Made by a program: the position numbers and the translations under genes. A stretch of 64,000 nt of DNA from Lysinibacter sp. HNR (lineage in GTDB: Bacteria > Actinomycetota > Actinomycetes > Actinomycetales > Microbacteriaceae). This document shows, one piece after another, positions 29,052 to 38,635 of this stretch. Where the stretch lies: the NCBI RefSeq assembly GCF_029760935.1, contig NZ_CP121684.1, positions 1,488,001 through 1,552,000 on the forward strand, in the 5' to 3' direction. The notes below the pieces were generated by a model. The model was not told the origin of the DNA, searched no databases, and saw nothing but the letters and a program-made list of their open reading frames with translations. Position 1 is the stretch's first letter, and every line of letters begins with the position of its first letter.

Positions 29052-29874
29052 CACGCGCAGTAGCGATAGAGCGCTCTAAGCCCTCAAGAAACTCGGTGAT
29101 GCCGGACTCTACCCGGAGTGCAGCCCGGGAATCGCCCTTGGTTGTCCCACGATTGACGATGATGATGGGCTTATTTTCGCGCCGGGCCTGTTCCAAAATA
29201 CGAATTCCCGTGTTAACCGCGAGCGAGGAGCCGAGAACTAAGAGACCGGATGCCTCGCTCACGATGGCCTGCGCCGCAGAGAACTTTTCAACAGGAACAA
29301 CCTCACCAAAGTAAACAACGTCCGGTTTCAACATCCCGTCACACACAGAACAGGTGGGCACCTGAAAGAAATCAACATTGGTTACGTCGGCATCCCCATC
29401 GGGAGCAAGAGAAACAGCCGTGTCCTCGCCAAATCGTGGATTACGTTCGCGGAGCTGAGTCTCAATCTTGGCACGGCTGAAGATCTGGCCGCAGGAGAGA
29501 CATCGGATTCGATTCATCGATCCGTGCACGTCTACAACTCTCAACGAACCGGCACGGGTGTGCAGATTATCGACGTTTTGCGTAATAACACCGTTAACCA
29601 CACCTGCCGATTCGAGTCTGGCTAGCGCCCGATGACCCTCGTTCGGAACAATGGTTGTAAAAGTAGACCAGGCCCTGTGGCTACCCGCCCAGAAGCGTTT
29701 GCGATAGGCCTCGTCACCCAAAAACTGTGACACCGACATCGGATTTCGCGGAGGCGCACCCTCGCCACGGTAATCAGGTATACCCGAGTCTGTGCTGATG
29801 CCTGCACCGGTGAGGACCGCCCAGGGACCCTCAGAGAGGGTGGTCAAGATCGAGGTGTACGCGCTTTTAATCAC
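29035..29874 (-). CDS. Sir2-family NAD-dependent protein deacylase
   Basis: Sirtuin removing acyl groups from lysines with NAD. VLTGAGISTDSGIPDYRG near residue 21, TQNVDNLH near 100, catalytic His in DVHGS near 116, and two CxxC pairs (CLSC, CSVC) for structural zinc. The chosen start is GTG 29874: no ribosome site is seen, but a TACTAT -10 box ends 5 bases upstream, which suggests a leaderless message. An in-frame ATG at 29919 would add 15 residues. Divergent from the RNA methylase gene. Confidence 0.9.
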   Translation of the reverse strand: MIKSAYTSILTTLSEGPWAVLTGAGISTDSGIPDYRGEGAPPRNPMSVSQFLGDEAYRKRFWAGSHRAWSTFTTIVPNEGHRALARLESAGVVNGVITQNVDNLHTRAGSLRVVDVHGSMNRIRCLSCGQIFSRAKIETQLRERNPRFGEDTAVSLAPDGDADVTNVDFFQVPTCSVCDGMLKPDVVYFGEVVPVEKFSAAQAIVSEASGLLVLGSSLAVNTGIRILEQARRENKPIIIVNRGTTKGDSRAALRVESGITEFLEGLERSIATARVTEPQ

Positions 29875-29879
29875 ACTGC

Positions 29880-29885
29880 ATAGTA
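29880..29885 (-). promoter_or_regulatory. -10 box, probable leaderless sirtuin mRNA
   Basis: TACTAT on the minus strand, 5 bases before GTG 29874, with no ribosome site in between. Confidence 0.45.
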
Positions 29886-29954
29886 ACGTTTTTCTGAACA
29901 GAATATTCCCTACTGCCACCGCGATGCTCGAACTCCTCTAGGGGGATCAGCGGA

Positions 29955-29960
29955 TATTCT
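29955..29960 (+). promoter_or_regulatory. -10 box, probable leaderless TrmH-family mRNA
   Basis: TATTCT six bases before ATG 29967. The intervening AGGGAG abuts the ATG and is too close to act as a Shine-Dalgarno site, so a leaderless start is likely. Confidence 0.45.
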
Positions 29961-29966
29961 AGGGAG

Positions 29967-30776
29967 ATGCGCCCGATTCCCATCGCCGAACTCAATGTTC
30001 CCGAGCTAGCCTACTTCTCTCAGCTCACTGACGTAAAACTACGCCGCGTCACGGAGCCCGAGCAGGGGATTTATCTCGCCGAGGGAAATAAAGTGATGGC
30101 ACGATCGCTTGCGGCAGGTCATCAACCCTTGGCCGTCCTCACGGAGGAAAAATGGCTGGACGATATTAAAACGATGTACTCCTCCTATCCGGATCTACCC
30201 GTTTATGTGGGACAGACCCGGGTAATCGAAGAACTTACCGGGTACAACGTGCATCGAGGATCACTCGCGGCGGTGAAACGCCCCACTGAACCACAACCCG
30301 AGACGCTACTTCGTGACTCTCGGCGTGTGATTATTCTCGAAGACATTGTTGACCATACGAATGTTGGTGCCATTTTTCGCTCGGTTGCCGGGCTGGGGGC
30401 CGATGCCGTTTTTATCACACCGCGCTGTGCGGATCCGCTCTATCGACGGAGCGTTCGGGTGAGCATGGGTACGGTATTACAGATTCCCTGGACTCGTTTT
30501 CCGGATTGGGAACAGGGTCAACGGCTGCTCCATGAACAAGGATTTCACATCGCTGCTCTGGCTCTTTCGGAGACGGCGGAGACCCTCGATAGATTTGCTC
30601 AACACAACCACGATCGAATCGCTTTTGTCGTTGGCACGGAGGGGGATGGCCTCAGTCATCAGGCCTTAGAGGCGGCCGATACCGTCGTCACGATTCCCAT
30701 GCGGGCAGAAATCGACTCGCTCAATGTTGCCGCCGCTTCGGCCGTGGCCCTGTGGGAGTTGCGGGTGCGGAAGTAG
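29967..30776 (+). CDS. TrmH/SpoU-family RNA 2'-O-methyltransferase
   Basis: SPOUT-fold methylase that acts on rRNA or tRNA ribose. N-terminal substrate-binding region with LAEGNKVMARSL near residue 35; SpoU motif 1 LEDIVDHTNVGAIFRSVAGLGAD near 125; motif 3 with SLNVAAASAVALWELR near the C-terminus (knot). 269 residues. The target nucleotide is not predictable. Confidence 0.92.
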   Translation: MRPIPIAELNVPELAYFSQLTDVKLRRVTEPEQGIYLAEGNKVMARSLAAGHQPLAVLTEEKWLDDIKTMYSSYPDLPVYVGQTRVIEELTGYNVHRGSLAAVKRPTEPQPETLLRDSRRVIILEDIVDHTNVGAIFRSVAGLGADAVFITPRCADPLYRRSVRVSMGTVLQIPWTRFPDWEQGQRLLHEQGFHIAALALSETAETLDRFAQHNHDRIAFVVGTEGDGLSHQALEAADTVVTIPMRAEIDSLNVAAASAVALWELRVRK

Positions 30777-30791
30777 CCCCGTCACGCACAC

Positions 30792-31574
30792 TTATTCCTG
30801 CGGAAAGACCGCCCTGGCTTCCGGGCGCTTGGGGAGTATATGATCTCCCGAAGACTGATGTCGAATACGACGTATAACCCAGGGCACCAGGTATTCGCGT
30901 GCCCAAGAAATATCTTCTCTGCGGGCTTCTCGCCAGGAGTGAGCAGGAAGCGGCTCCGGGCGCATGGGGACAAGGTCGTTCTCAACGTTGAGAGCTTCAA
31001 GAACAATCCTCGCCACCGCGTGGTGTCCAAGCGGATTGAGGTGCAGGCGGTCGGGGGCCCACATGCGGGCATCTGGAAGCTCATCGCTGGCCCACTGGTC
31101 TGCCACGATGCAGTCGTAGCGGTGGGCGATCTTACGCACGTTCTCGTTGTAGATAGCAACTTTGCCGCGAATGGTACGAAATACGGGGGAAAAGCCGACG
31201 TCGACCGCGGTAAAAAGAACTATTGTGGGATTATTAGCGCTGAGGCGAGCAATAGCTGATTCAAACTTCGCCGCTACCGCATCGGGATCCGAGCCGGGAC
31301 GAATCACGTCGTTACCTCCGGCAGAGATGGTGATGAGGTCTGGGCGCAGATCGATAGCGGGATCAATCTGTTCCTCGATAATCTGGTCTACGAGCTTCCC
31401 TCGGACGGCCAGGTTAGCATAGACAAAGTTATCTGTTTTTTCGTTAAGAACCTCAGCAACACGGTCAGCCCATCCTCGATTTCCACCGGGGCTGCTTGGC
31501 TCAGGGTCTCCGATGCCCTCGGTAAAAGAATCCCCGAGAGCAACGTAACGGGACCACGGGTGTTTTTGCGTCAT
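30792..31574 (-). CDS. SGNH/GDSL-family hydrolase
   Basis: Esterase/lipase-like SGNH hydrolase without a signal peptide. Block I VALGDSFTEG with the nucleophile Ser near residue 16, block III SAGGNDVI near 85, block V DRLHLNPLGHHA (Asp/His) near 175. 260 residues with an Arg/Trp-rich C-terminal tail (about 200-260). Substrate not predicted. Confidence 0.9.
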   Translation of the reverse strand: MTQKHPWSRYVALGDSFTEGIGDPEPSSPGGNRGWADRVAEVLNEKTDNFVYANLAVRGKLVDQIIEEQIDPAIDLRPDLITISAGGNDVIRPGSDPDAVAAKFESAIARLSANNPTIVLFTAVDVGFSPVFRTIRGKVAIYNENVRKIAHRYDCIVADQWASDELPDARMWAPDRLHLNPLGHHAVARIVLEALNVENDLVPMRPEPLPAHSWREARREDISWAREYLVPWVIRRIRHQSSGDHILPKRPEARAVFPQE

Positions 31575-31651
31575 CTATTTAGCCTCCTAATACATACCAG
31601 GGTAGTGGAAGTGTGCATGGGTTTCAGCTATTGAGGGTATCCTTGTAGGTC

Positions 31652-33481
31652 GTGACTAACGCGCAACCCATAGCAGATGGCCCAGGGCATGCTCCCGGCA
31701 CACACGCCGCCGAGCACCTTTCACCTGCCTTTCCCGCGCGTGCCCCCTGGGGGACAGCGGCACACCTCAGAGCCTGGCAGGAAGAAGCTCTTAACGCATA
31801 CTTTCAGAGTGAACCGCGCGACTTTTTGGCCGCCGCAACTCCCGGCGCGGGCAAAACCACTTTCGCCCTACGTCTGGCGGCAGAGCTGCGGGGTAGGGGA
31901 ACGATTGACCGTATCGTGGTGGTGGCACCCACCGAGCACCTGAAAACTCAGTGGGCAAATGCCGCCTCACGCGCGGGTATCCGGTTAAATCCCCTCTTTA
32001 AAAACAGTGACGCACACATTCAACGGCCCTTTGACGGGGTGGCCCTCACCTATGCCCAGGTCATCATGAAACCCGAGCTCCATCAGCGTCTTGTAGCTGA
32101 ACGAAACACCCTGGTGATACTGGACGAAGTACATCACGGCGGTGATACGCTCAGCTGGGGTGACGGCATCCGCGAGGCTTTTGAGCGAGCTAAAAGACGC
32201 CTTTCACTCACGGGAACACCGTTCAGATCAGATACCGCTCCCATTCCGTTTGTTGAATACGCTCCTGACAAGAACGGCATCCGAGTATCTCTCACGGACT
32301 ATAACTACGGGTATGGCCGCGCGCTCAAAGACGGTATTGTTCGTCCCGTAATTTTTATGGTGTATGCCGGACTCATGCGGTGGCAGACCAGCACCGGCGA
32401 TCATATGGAGGCACGCCTCGGCGAGGGAAACACCAAAGACATCACCTCTCAGGCCTGGCGTACGGCCCTCGACCCCGAGGGTGAGTGGATGAACTCGGTC
32501 CTGAGCGCAGCTAATAAGCGACTCTCCGAGGTGCGCCTGAGCGTTCCAGACGCCGGGGGATTGGTGATTGCCACCGATCACGCCGCGGCTAGAGCATACG
32601 CTGCAATGCTACAAAAAATAGTGGGGGAACCCGTTGCGCTCATCCTGTCCGATGATAAGCAGGCCTCTGAAAACATCGACAAGTTTTCTCAAGGTAGCTC
32701 ACGCTGGATGGTAGCCGTACGCATGGTGTCGGAGGGGGTAGATGTCCCTCGGCTTTCCGTTGGGGTCTACGCGACCTCATCGGCGACCCCGCTCTTTTTC
32801 GCACAGGCAATCGGACGCTTTGTAAGGTCCAGGAGACGCGGAGAAACTGCCTCGGTTTTTATCCCCAACGTTCCCAGCTTGATGGCCCTTGCAGCTGAAA
32901 TGGAGTTGGAACGAGACCACGCTCTTGATCGGCCACCCTCAGATGATGCTGAAGGCAACCTCTGGAGCGAAGAAGACGCAATGGTGGCCTCAGCGAACCG
33001 CGAAGAGAGGGCTTCAGAGGAGCTCACTCGGGAGTTCCAATTCACCGCGATAGAATCTGATGCACACTTTGATCGTGCACTCTTTGACGGCGGAGAGTTT
33101 GGCGGCTACGCAGATATTAACAGTGAAGAAGAACTCGATTTTATCGGGCTCCCGGGCATCCTTGAACCTGATCAGGTAAAGGAATTACTTATTCAACGCC
33201 AGTCCCGCCAGGCAAAACGTTCGGCTGAGAAGCGAGGCAAAACGGAGCACCTGAGCGAGGTTGCGGAGGCACCGGAGCCCCTCTACCGTACGCTCAAGGA
33301 GCAGCGAAAATTGCTCAGCAGTCTGGTGGGAATGTACGCAAAGATTTCGGGAGAACCGCACGCAATGATTCACGCGGAACTTCGTCGGCTCTGCGGGGGC
33401 CCGCCGGTGCCCCAGGCCAGTGTTACCCAGATCCAATCGCGAATCGCCCTACTGCGGAAAAGACTTAATCACAGTCACTAG
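31652..33481 (+). CDS. DEAD/DEAH-box (SF2) helicase
   Basis: Two-RecA superfamily 2 helicase. Walker A ATPGAGKTT (about residues 62-70), DEVHHGGD motif II near 157, SLTGTPFRSD motif III near 188, and QAIGRFVRSRRRGE motif VI near 390. 609 residues; a C-terminal acidic/basic region (about 430-600) beyond the core. GTG start. It belongs to an actinobacterial helicase family related to XPB/UvsW-like enzymes; role in repair or RNA work not established from the sequence. Confidence 0.88.
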   Translation: MTNAQPIADGPGHAPGTHAAEHLSPAFPARAPWGTAAHLRAWQEEALNAYFQSEPRDFLAAATPGAGKTTFALRLAAELRGRGTIDRIVVVAPTEHLKTQWANAASRAGIRLNPLFKNSDAHIQRPFDGVALTYAQVIMKPELHQRLVAERNTLVILDEVHHGGDTLSWGDGIREAFERAKRRLSLTGTPFRSDTAPIPFVEYAPDKNGIRVSLTDYNYGYGRALKDGIVRPVIFMVYAGLMRWQTSTGDHMEARLGEGNTKDITSQAWRTALDPEGEWMNSVLSAANKRLSEVRLSVPDAGGLVIATDHAAARAYAAMLQKIVGEPVALILSDDKQASENIDKFSQGSSRWMVAVRMVSEGVDVPRLSVGVYATSSATPLFFAQAIGRFVRSRRRGETASVFIPNVPSLMALAAEMELERDHALDRPPSDDAEGNLWSEEDAMVASANREERASEELTREFQFTAIESDAHFDRALFDGGEFGGYADINSEEELDFIGLPGILEPDQVKELLIQRQSRQAKRSAEKRGKTEHLSEVAEAPEPLYRTLKEQRKLLSSLVGMYAKISGEPHAMIHAELRRLCGGPPVPQASVTQIQSRIALLRKRLNHSH

Positions 33482-33580
33482 TTTTTCCTCACTCTGTGTT
33501 GTTTCTAGGTCTTCTTTCATAAACAGGTGGTTTGAGTCGGCTACTCTTTGCTGAAAGAGCTTCTAACCATTTGGATAACT

Positions 33581-34900
33581 ATGCTGAATAAAACATCGGG
33601 GGTCGAGTCGAATACGACGGAGCCTGCCTCTCACCACAACGATCGGATCAACCGCGCTGACCGATTAAGAAAACGAAAGTTTTGGAGAAGGCGTGCTACC
33701 GCGCTTCTTCTCGTCTTAGGTGTGGGTTACATTATTTTTGCACTCAGCGCACCGCTGCCGGCTCTGCGCATAGAGGGCGCTATAAGCGCAAGCTTCGTGA
33801 AGGCCTCTCCGGCCACTCCCGCGTGGCCGGAACCTACGACCGGAGCTTCGGCGGCGCTCGGAGTACTGAATAAAGACCAAATCCTGACAAGCTCCACGGA
33901 CGATATGCCGCGTCCCATGGCGAGCATTACCAAGGTTGTTACGACGCTGGTGGTTCTTGAAGCTCAGCCTATTACGGGCGACGAGGCGGGGCCAGCCATC
34001 GCCTTTAGCGACAAAGATTCTTCCATTCGGGATCGAATCGCGGGCGAGAACGGAAGTACCCTCCCCGTCTTTCCGGGACGTTCCTTAAGCGAGAGAGAAC
34101 TGCTCACCGGAGTATTGGTGGCCTCCGCAAATAACTACGCGGAGCAAATTGCTGTTTGGGCTTACGGGTCTGTTGAGGACTACTTAACGGCGGCACAAGA
34201 ATGGCTTGTCAAAAATGGTCTCACCTCCATACAGGTTGTTGATCCGACGGGCCTTGATCCCCAAAACGTGGCTTCGCCCGGTGATCTGATCCGTTTGGCT
34301 AAGATCGCTCTGGAGAATCCTGTGGTGAGCGAGCTTGTATCCTTAGAGACCGCTAGCATTCCGCTGGTTGGGACGATTGAAGCAACAAACACCCTTCTCG
34401 GACGAGACGGGTTTCGAGGGGTCAAAACCGGCACTCTAGACGAGTCCGGCTATTGCTTACTCTTTGCGCGGGATCTCTCTATTGACGGCGAATCCGTAAC
34501 GGTTGTTGGGGTTGTGATGGGGGCAGAGAGCAGGGGCATTCGGGATGATCTTGCTCTACAGTTGGGCTTGAGTCTCGACGATAATCTGGTACGCGAAGAG
34601 GTTATAGGTGAGCGGAACAAGGTTGCCGCCCTCACCTCCGCGTGGGATGAGACTGTTGACGTCGTCACAGAAGCTTCTGTGTCAACCATCTTGTGGAATG
34701 GCGAGGGCGTTACCACGTCTTACGATCTGACCGGCCCTCATCGCACGGTTACCAGGGGCGAGGAGGTGGGGGTAGCCACCACAGCCCCCAGCACGGCGCC
34801 TGTGAGACTGATTACCACCGATGAGATAACGGCTCCGGGCTTTGGTTGGCGCCTGAGTCATCCTTTTGATCTGCTCTCAGGGTTGTGGAACAGAGGATAA
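33581..34900 (+). CDS. D-alanyl-D-alanine carboxypeptidase (low-MW PBP)
   Basis: Membrane-anchored serine DD-peptidase trimming cell-wall peptides. A single membrane helix near residues 38-58 after a basic stretch, then SxxK motif MASITK, SxN motif in VASANNYAEQ, and KTG in VKTGTLD. 439 residues from ATG 33581; a TTG at 33548 would extend it but has no ribosome site. The last ~130 residues form an extra domain after the penicillin-binding domain. Ends in an AT-rich stretch leading to the LRR gene. Confidence 0.9.
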   Translation: MLNKTSGVESNTTEPASHHNDRINRADRLRKRKFWRRRATALLLVLGVGYIIFALSAPLPALRIEGAISASFVKASPATPAWPEPTTGASAALGVLNKDQILTSSTDDMPRPMASITKVVTTLVVLEAQPITGDEAGPAIAFSDKDSSIRDRIAGENGSTLPVFPGRSLSERELLTGVLVASANNYAEQIAVWAYGSVEDYLTAAQEWLVKNGLTSIQVVDPTGLDPQNVASPGDLIRLAKIALENPVVSELVSLETASIPLVGTIEATNTLLGRDGFRGVKTGTLDESGYCLLFARDLSIDGESVTVVGVVMGAESRGIRDDLALQLGLSLDDNLVREEVIGERNKVAALTSAWDETVDVVTEASVSTILWNGEGVTTSYDLTGPHRTVTRGEEVGVATTAPSTAPVRLITTDEITAPGFGWRLSHPFDLLSGLWNRG

Positions 34901-34924
34901 TACATGCTATAAATGCATGTATTA
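34898..34924. terminator. AT-rich hairpin after the carboxypeptidase
   Basis: A perfect 10-bp inverted repeat (34898-34907 with 34915-34924), loop TATAAAT, overlapping the stop codon. Low-GC stem with no long T-run; probable weak terminator and border of an AT-rich 160-base stretch. Confidence 0.45.
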
Positions 34925-35063
34925 AATATGCATTAATATCTTTATATCAAGTTTCAATATGTAAGATTCTTATTTAATCCTGTTAATTAGCCTAGAGTTT
35001 CCATCGTTGTTTATAGGGGTCGTTATAGTGATTTTAAATATCCCCCCGAAAGTGAGATAAGCA
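34901..35063 (+). promoter_or_regulatory. AT-rich region upstream of the LRR gene
   Basis: About 160 bases distinctly richer in A and T than the flanking genes, ending with GTGAGATAAGC before ATG 35064. It may carry the promoter of the LRR gene but no clear -35/-10 pair stands out. Confidence 0.35.
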
Positions 35064-36158
35064 ATGAAAAAAACAATCACTGTTCTCTCTGCTGCAGCGC
35101 TCGTAACCACGGGCTCTGTGGCTTTCACCGGAGTTGCGCACGCAACACCCGGTGTGGCGACTGTTCAGGCAGCGCAGCAAGCAATAAACGTTATCCCTGA
35201 CCCGGGCCTTCAACAGGCTCTCAACAAAGCGATAGACCCCAATCGTTCCGCGTCCCAGCCGGTTACCGAGGATGAGTTATTTAATCTCGAAAACCCCGTT
35301 GACGCGTCTAACAGCGGGATACGCAGCCTTGAAGGGCTTGGAAAGGCCTACTTTATCCCCGAGCTGAACCTCTCGGGAAACAACCTTGAGACTCTTCCCG
35401 CCGGGGAGATCAGGACACTGCGTTCACTGAAGACATTGACCCTGAGCTCGAACGCTTTGACCACGCTTCCGGAAGAGCTTGCCCGCCTTCGAAACCTCGA
35501 GAGCCTTGATCTCAGCAATAACAAAATCGCTGAGCTACCCTCGTACATTGGGTCAATCGCAAAACTCACGCACCTTAGCGTAAGCAATAATAATTTAACC
35601 ACCCTGCCAAAAGAACTTGCCGAGGCAAAACAACTCAATAGCCTTGATGCGAGCAGCAACAAGATTAACACCCTCGCCGAACCCGTTGCCGCCCCCAGCC
35701 TCGCCCGACTTAACCTGGCAAACAACGACCTTTCGCAGGTGAGTCGCGGAATGTTTCCAAATAAAATTGGCTGGGTTGACATAAGCAATAATAAACTATT
35801 CAATGTCAGCGCAATTGATGTGGGACGTACTGGAAGGTTTATTGGGGGAGGCCAGGTTGTTACCGCCGAGCCAATCGAAATTCCTGCCGGAGCAACAAGC
35901 CATATTCAGTCCTTCTTGCCGACCAGGATTTTTCTTAACGATATCTACGACGATTCGGGATACGGAATCAACAGCATAACTATCGACAGCACCTCCGATC
36001 ACACGTATGCACGTGGCCAAGGCTGGCAGAACCGTTATCACCATATTGAATGGCGCAACATCGCCCCCGGCGCTACAGAACTGACCTATACCTTCAGGGG
36101 AGACCTGTCGCGAAGCTTTGGCGGAACCGTTATCCAACCCATTATTCGCACCCCGTAG
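35064..36158 (+). CDS. Secreted leucine-rich-repeat protein, internalin-like
   Basis: 364 residues with an N-terminal signal peptide (about 1-28, ending VAHATPG). Then an internalin-type cap (IPDPGLQQALNKAI, VTEDELFNLENPVDASNSGI) and seven 22-23-residue LRRs (about 96-255) of the pattern LxxLxLSxNxLTTLPxELxxLxx. The C-terminal 100 residues look like a beta-rich, Ig-like domain. No LPXTG, transmembrane or other anchor was seen at the C-terminus, so the protein is probably released or non-covalently bound. Flanked by hairpins and next to tRNA-Leu. Partner unknown; protein binding is likely. Confidence 0.85.
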   Translation: MKKTITVLSAAALVTTGSVAFTGVAHATPGVATVQAAQQAINVIPDPGLQQALNKAIDPNRSASQPVTEDELFNLENPVDASNSGIRSLEGLGKAYFIPELNLSGNNLETLPAGEIRTLRSLKTLTLSSNALTTLPEELARLRNLESLDLSNNKIAELPSYIGSIAKLTHLSVSNNNLTTLPKELAEAKQLNSLDASSNKINTLAEPVAAPSLARLNLANNDLSQVSRGMFPNKIGWVDISNNKLFNVSAIDVGRTGRFIGGGQVVTAEPIEIPAGATSHIQSFLPTRIFLNDIYDDSGYGINSITIDSTSDHTYARGQGWQNRYHHIEWRNIAPGATELTYTFRGDLSRSFGGTVIQPIIRTP

Positions 36159-36175
36159 CAAACAAGACGATTAAC

Positions 36176-36217
36176 AAAAATGGTCCTTCAGCCAAATCTG
36201 GCTGAAGGACCATTTTT
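36176..36217. terminator. Strong two-way terminator, LRR gene / tRNA-Leu
   Basis: Perfect 19-bp stem (36176-36194 with 36199-36217), 4-base loop AATC, A5 at one foot and T5 at the other, so it can act on both strands. Confidence 0.85.
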
Positions 36218-36221
36218 CACG

Positions 36222-36305
36222 TGCGCGAAGGGGGACTTGAACCCCCACGCCCTTGCGGGCACTAGCACCTCAAGCTAGCGCGTCTACCTATTCCGCCACC
36301 CGCGC
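36222..36305 (-). tRNA. tRNA-Leu, anticodon GAG
   Basis: 84 bases on the minus strand. Acceptor GCGCGGG pairs with TTCGCGC (two G-U pairs), discriminator A, no encoded CCA. The anticodon arm CTAGC-TTGAGGT-GCTAG shows GAG. A long variable arm (TGCCCGCAAGGGCG region) and T-arm GGGGG-TTCAAGT-CCCCC are typical of leucine tRNA. Confidence 0.93.
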
Positions 36306-36460
36306 GTGAAATCAGTTTGAACAACTGACCGTAGAAAACTCTAGCACGAAATCGCACACCATTTTTACTGTTTGGGTCACTTCGTAACAAATCTGCTGTA
36401 AATTCAAGAAAATATTCCTATAGAACTCTTTTCGACCCCGCCCCCGGTAGCCTAGAGAGT

Positions 36461-37759
36461 ATGTCTGATCACTCCCTTTCGCCCACCGCTCGTATTGCCC
36501 AAGAGCTTATCCAAATTGATACGACAAATTACGGGGGTGGAAAATCTCGAGGAGAAGCACAGGCTGCCGAGTATGTTGCAGACAAGCTTGAGGTCTTAGG
36601 GCTTAAACCGCAGCTCATAAATTCTGAGCCGGGTAGAACCAGTGTTGTTGCCCGAGTAGAGGGGAAAAACCCACGGAAGGGGGCCCTGGTAGTACACGGA
36701 CACCTTGACGTCGTTCCCGCCGATCCAGAAAACTGGACTGTTGATCCGTTTGCCGGAGAAGTCAAAGAGGGAATGCTCTGGGGACGCGGAGCGGTAGACA
36801 TGAAAAACATGGATGCCATGATCATTACGAGTGTGGAGCAGATTCTCTCTCACGGACAGCCAGAACGAGATCTCATACTCGCCTTTTTTGCCGATGAAGA
36901 AAATGGTGGAATCTACGGATCCCACTATCTGGTGGACAATCACCCGGAACTCTTTGCCGGAGCTACGGAAGCCGTGAGCGAGGTTGGCGGTTACTCGATC
37001 GCGGTTGGGGGTAAACGAGCCTACCTATTGCAAACCGGTGAAAAAGCACTGTTGTGGATTAAGCTCACCGCGAGAGGAGTGGCTGCTCACGGCTCACGCG
37101 TCGTACGCGAAAACGCGTTAACCCGGTTGGCCGAGGCCCTGGTAAACCTGGGACGCCACGAGTGGCCAATTCACCTCACTGACACAACAGCCACACTGGT
37201 TTCTGAGCTTGCCCGATTGCTGGGGGTTGATCCTCAGACGGTAAGCCCCGATGACATCGTTCTTGCAACCGGTAACGCTTCAGGGTTTATCCATGCTTCT
37301 CTGCGCACAACTGCCAACCCCACCGTTCTCGAGGCCGGCTACAAGCACAACGTTATCCCCGATACGGCAGAGGCCCTGATCGATGTTCGAGCTTTTGCGG
37401 GGGATGAGCAAAGGGTACTGGAGCAGATACAGGCCATCGTTGGTGATGATATAGAAATCTCAATCATTCACCGGGATGTAGGACTTGAGACCCCCTACGA
37501 GGGTCCCTTTATCGACAAGATCGTGGACACCATCAAAGTTCATGACCCCAATGCCCACGTCCTGCCTTACCTTCTTGCCGCTGGAACCGACAATAAAGCT
37601 CTGAGTAAGCTCGGGATTACCGGATACGGTTTTGTCCCGCTACGACTCCCCAGCGACTTAGACTTTCCGGGGATGTTTCACGGTGTAGACGAGCGGGTTC
37701 CCCTCGATTCGCTCGATTTTGGCCATCGGGTTCTCACAGATTTACTCTCCACCTACTAA
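36461..37759 (+). CDS. M20-family metallopeptidase
   Basis: ArgE/DapE/dipeptidase-like two-zinc peptidase. Metal motifs: VHGHLDVVPAD near residue 78 (His, Asp), GRGAVDMKN near 110, ADEENGG near 146 with the catalytic Glu. A dimerisation insert is followed by a second catalytic part with YLLAAGTDNKALS. 432 residues. Substrate (dipeptide or acyl amino acid) not decidable. Begins the block running into uppP and mshC. Confidence 0.9.
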   Translation: MSDHSLSPTARIAQELIQIDTTNYGGGKSRGEAQAAEYVADKLEVLGLKPQLINSEPGRTSVVARVEGKNPRKGALVVHGHLDVVPADPENWTVDPFAGEVKEGMLWGRGAVDMKNMDAMIITSVEQILSHGQPERDLILAFFADEENGGIYGSHYLVDNHPELFAGATEAVSEVGGYSIAVGGKRAYLLQTGEKALLWIKLTARGVAAHGSRVVRENALTRLAEALVNLGRHEWPIHLTDTTATLVSELARLLGVDPQTVSPDDIVLATGNASGFIHASLRTTANPTVLEAGYKHNVIPDTAEALIDVRAFAGDEQRVLEQIQAIVGDDIEISIIHRDVGLETPYEGPFIDKIVDTIKVHDPNAHVLPYLLAAGTDNKALSKLGITGYGFVPLRLPSDLDFPGMFHGVDERVPLDSLDFGHRVLTDLLSTY

Positions 37760-37802
37760 CCTTGTGAGCTGGGTTATTTATTAACCACGAGAGAGGGAAC
37801 AC

Positions 37803-38627
37803 ATGAGTTTTATCGAGGCAATCATCCTTGGGCTGGTTCAGGGACTCACCGAGTTTTTGCCGATTTCGTCGAGCGCTCACCTTCGTATTGTGGGGGAGTT
37901 TTTGCCTTCGGCCGCAGACCCGGGGGCAACGTTCACGGCGATTACCCAATTGGGTACCGAAGCTGCAGTGGTGGTGTTCTTTTGGAAAGATATCGTCAGG
38001 ATTATCGGGCAGTGGTGTAAATCTCTTGTCGGGAAAGTTTCACAAAACAATCCGGATGTTCGTATGGGGTGGTTGATCATCGTTGGCAGTATTCCCATAG
38101 TTGTCCTGGGGGTTCTTTTCCAGGATCAGATTGACACCACTTTTAGATCTTTATGGATTATAGCAGCCACCCTTATCATCTTTGGAATCATCCTAGGGGT
38201 CGCCGACTACGTGGGAAAGAAACGGCTTACCTTAGAAAATCTGACCGTTAAGCACGGAATCTTCTACGGCCTCGCTCAATCGCTCGCCCTCATTCCGGGA
38301 GTCTCCAGGTCTGGGGGGACTATCACCGCGGGTCTCCTCATGGGGTACGATCGTTCCTCAGCAGCGCGCTACTCATTTCTCCTCGCGATCCCGGCCGTGT
38401 TTGGAAGCGGCTTTTACAAACTTTTTAAGCAGGACGATATCCCCAGCCCATTTGGACCCGGAGAAACCCTCGTGGCAACGGCTGTAGCTTTTATCGTTGG
38501 GCTTCTTGTCATCGCGTTTCTCATGAGCTACATCTCAAAGCGCAGTTTTATGCCCTTTGTTGTGTATAGAATCCTTCTAGGCGGGGCACTCATTGTATTG
38601 TTATCAACCGGCCTTATTAGCGCATAG
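37803..38627 (+). CDS. uppP: Undecaprenyl-diphosphatase UppP (BacA)
   Basis: Integral membrane phosphatase that recycles undecaprenyl diphosphate for cell-wall synthesis. [11 protein letters not shown] near residue 18 and [10 protein letters not shown] near 170 are the UppP signatures; about eight membrane segments. 274 residues, ATG with GAGGGA upstream. Followed closely by mshC, an arrangement found in actinobacteria. Confidence 0.96.
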   Translation: MSFIEAIILGLVQGLTEFLPISSSAHLRIVGEFLPSAADPGATFTAITQLGTEAAVVVFFWKDIVRIIGQWCKSLVGKVSQNNPDVRMGWLIIVGSIPIVVLGVLFQDQIDTTFRSLWIIAATLIIFGIILGVADYVGKKRLTLENLTVKHGIFYGLAQSLALIPGVSRSGGTITAGLLMGYDRSSAARYSFLLAIPAVFGSGFYKLFKQDDIPSPFGPGETLVATAVAFIVGLLVIAFLMSYISKRSFMPFVVYRILLGGALIVLLSTGLISA

Positions 38628-38635
38628 GAGTTCCA

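Noticed and set aside
34898-36305. Genomic island integrated at tRNA-Leu
   Set aside because: No direct repeat of the tRNA 3' end and no integrase gene were seen, so only the AT-rich LRR segment is reported.
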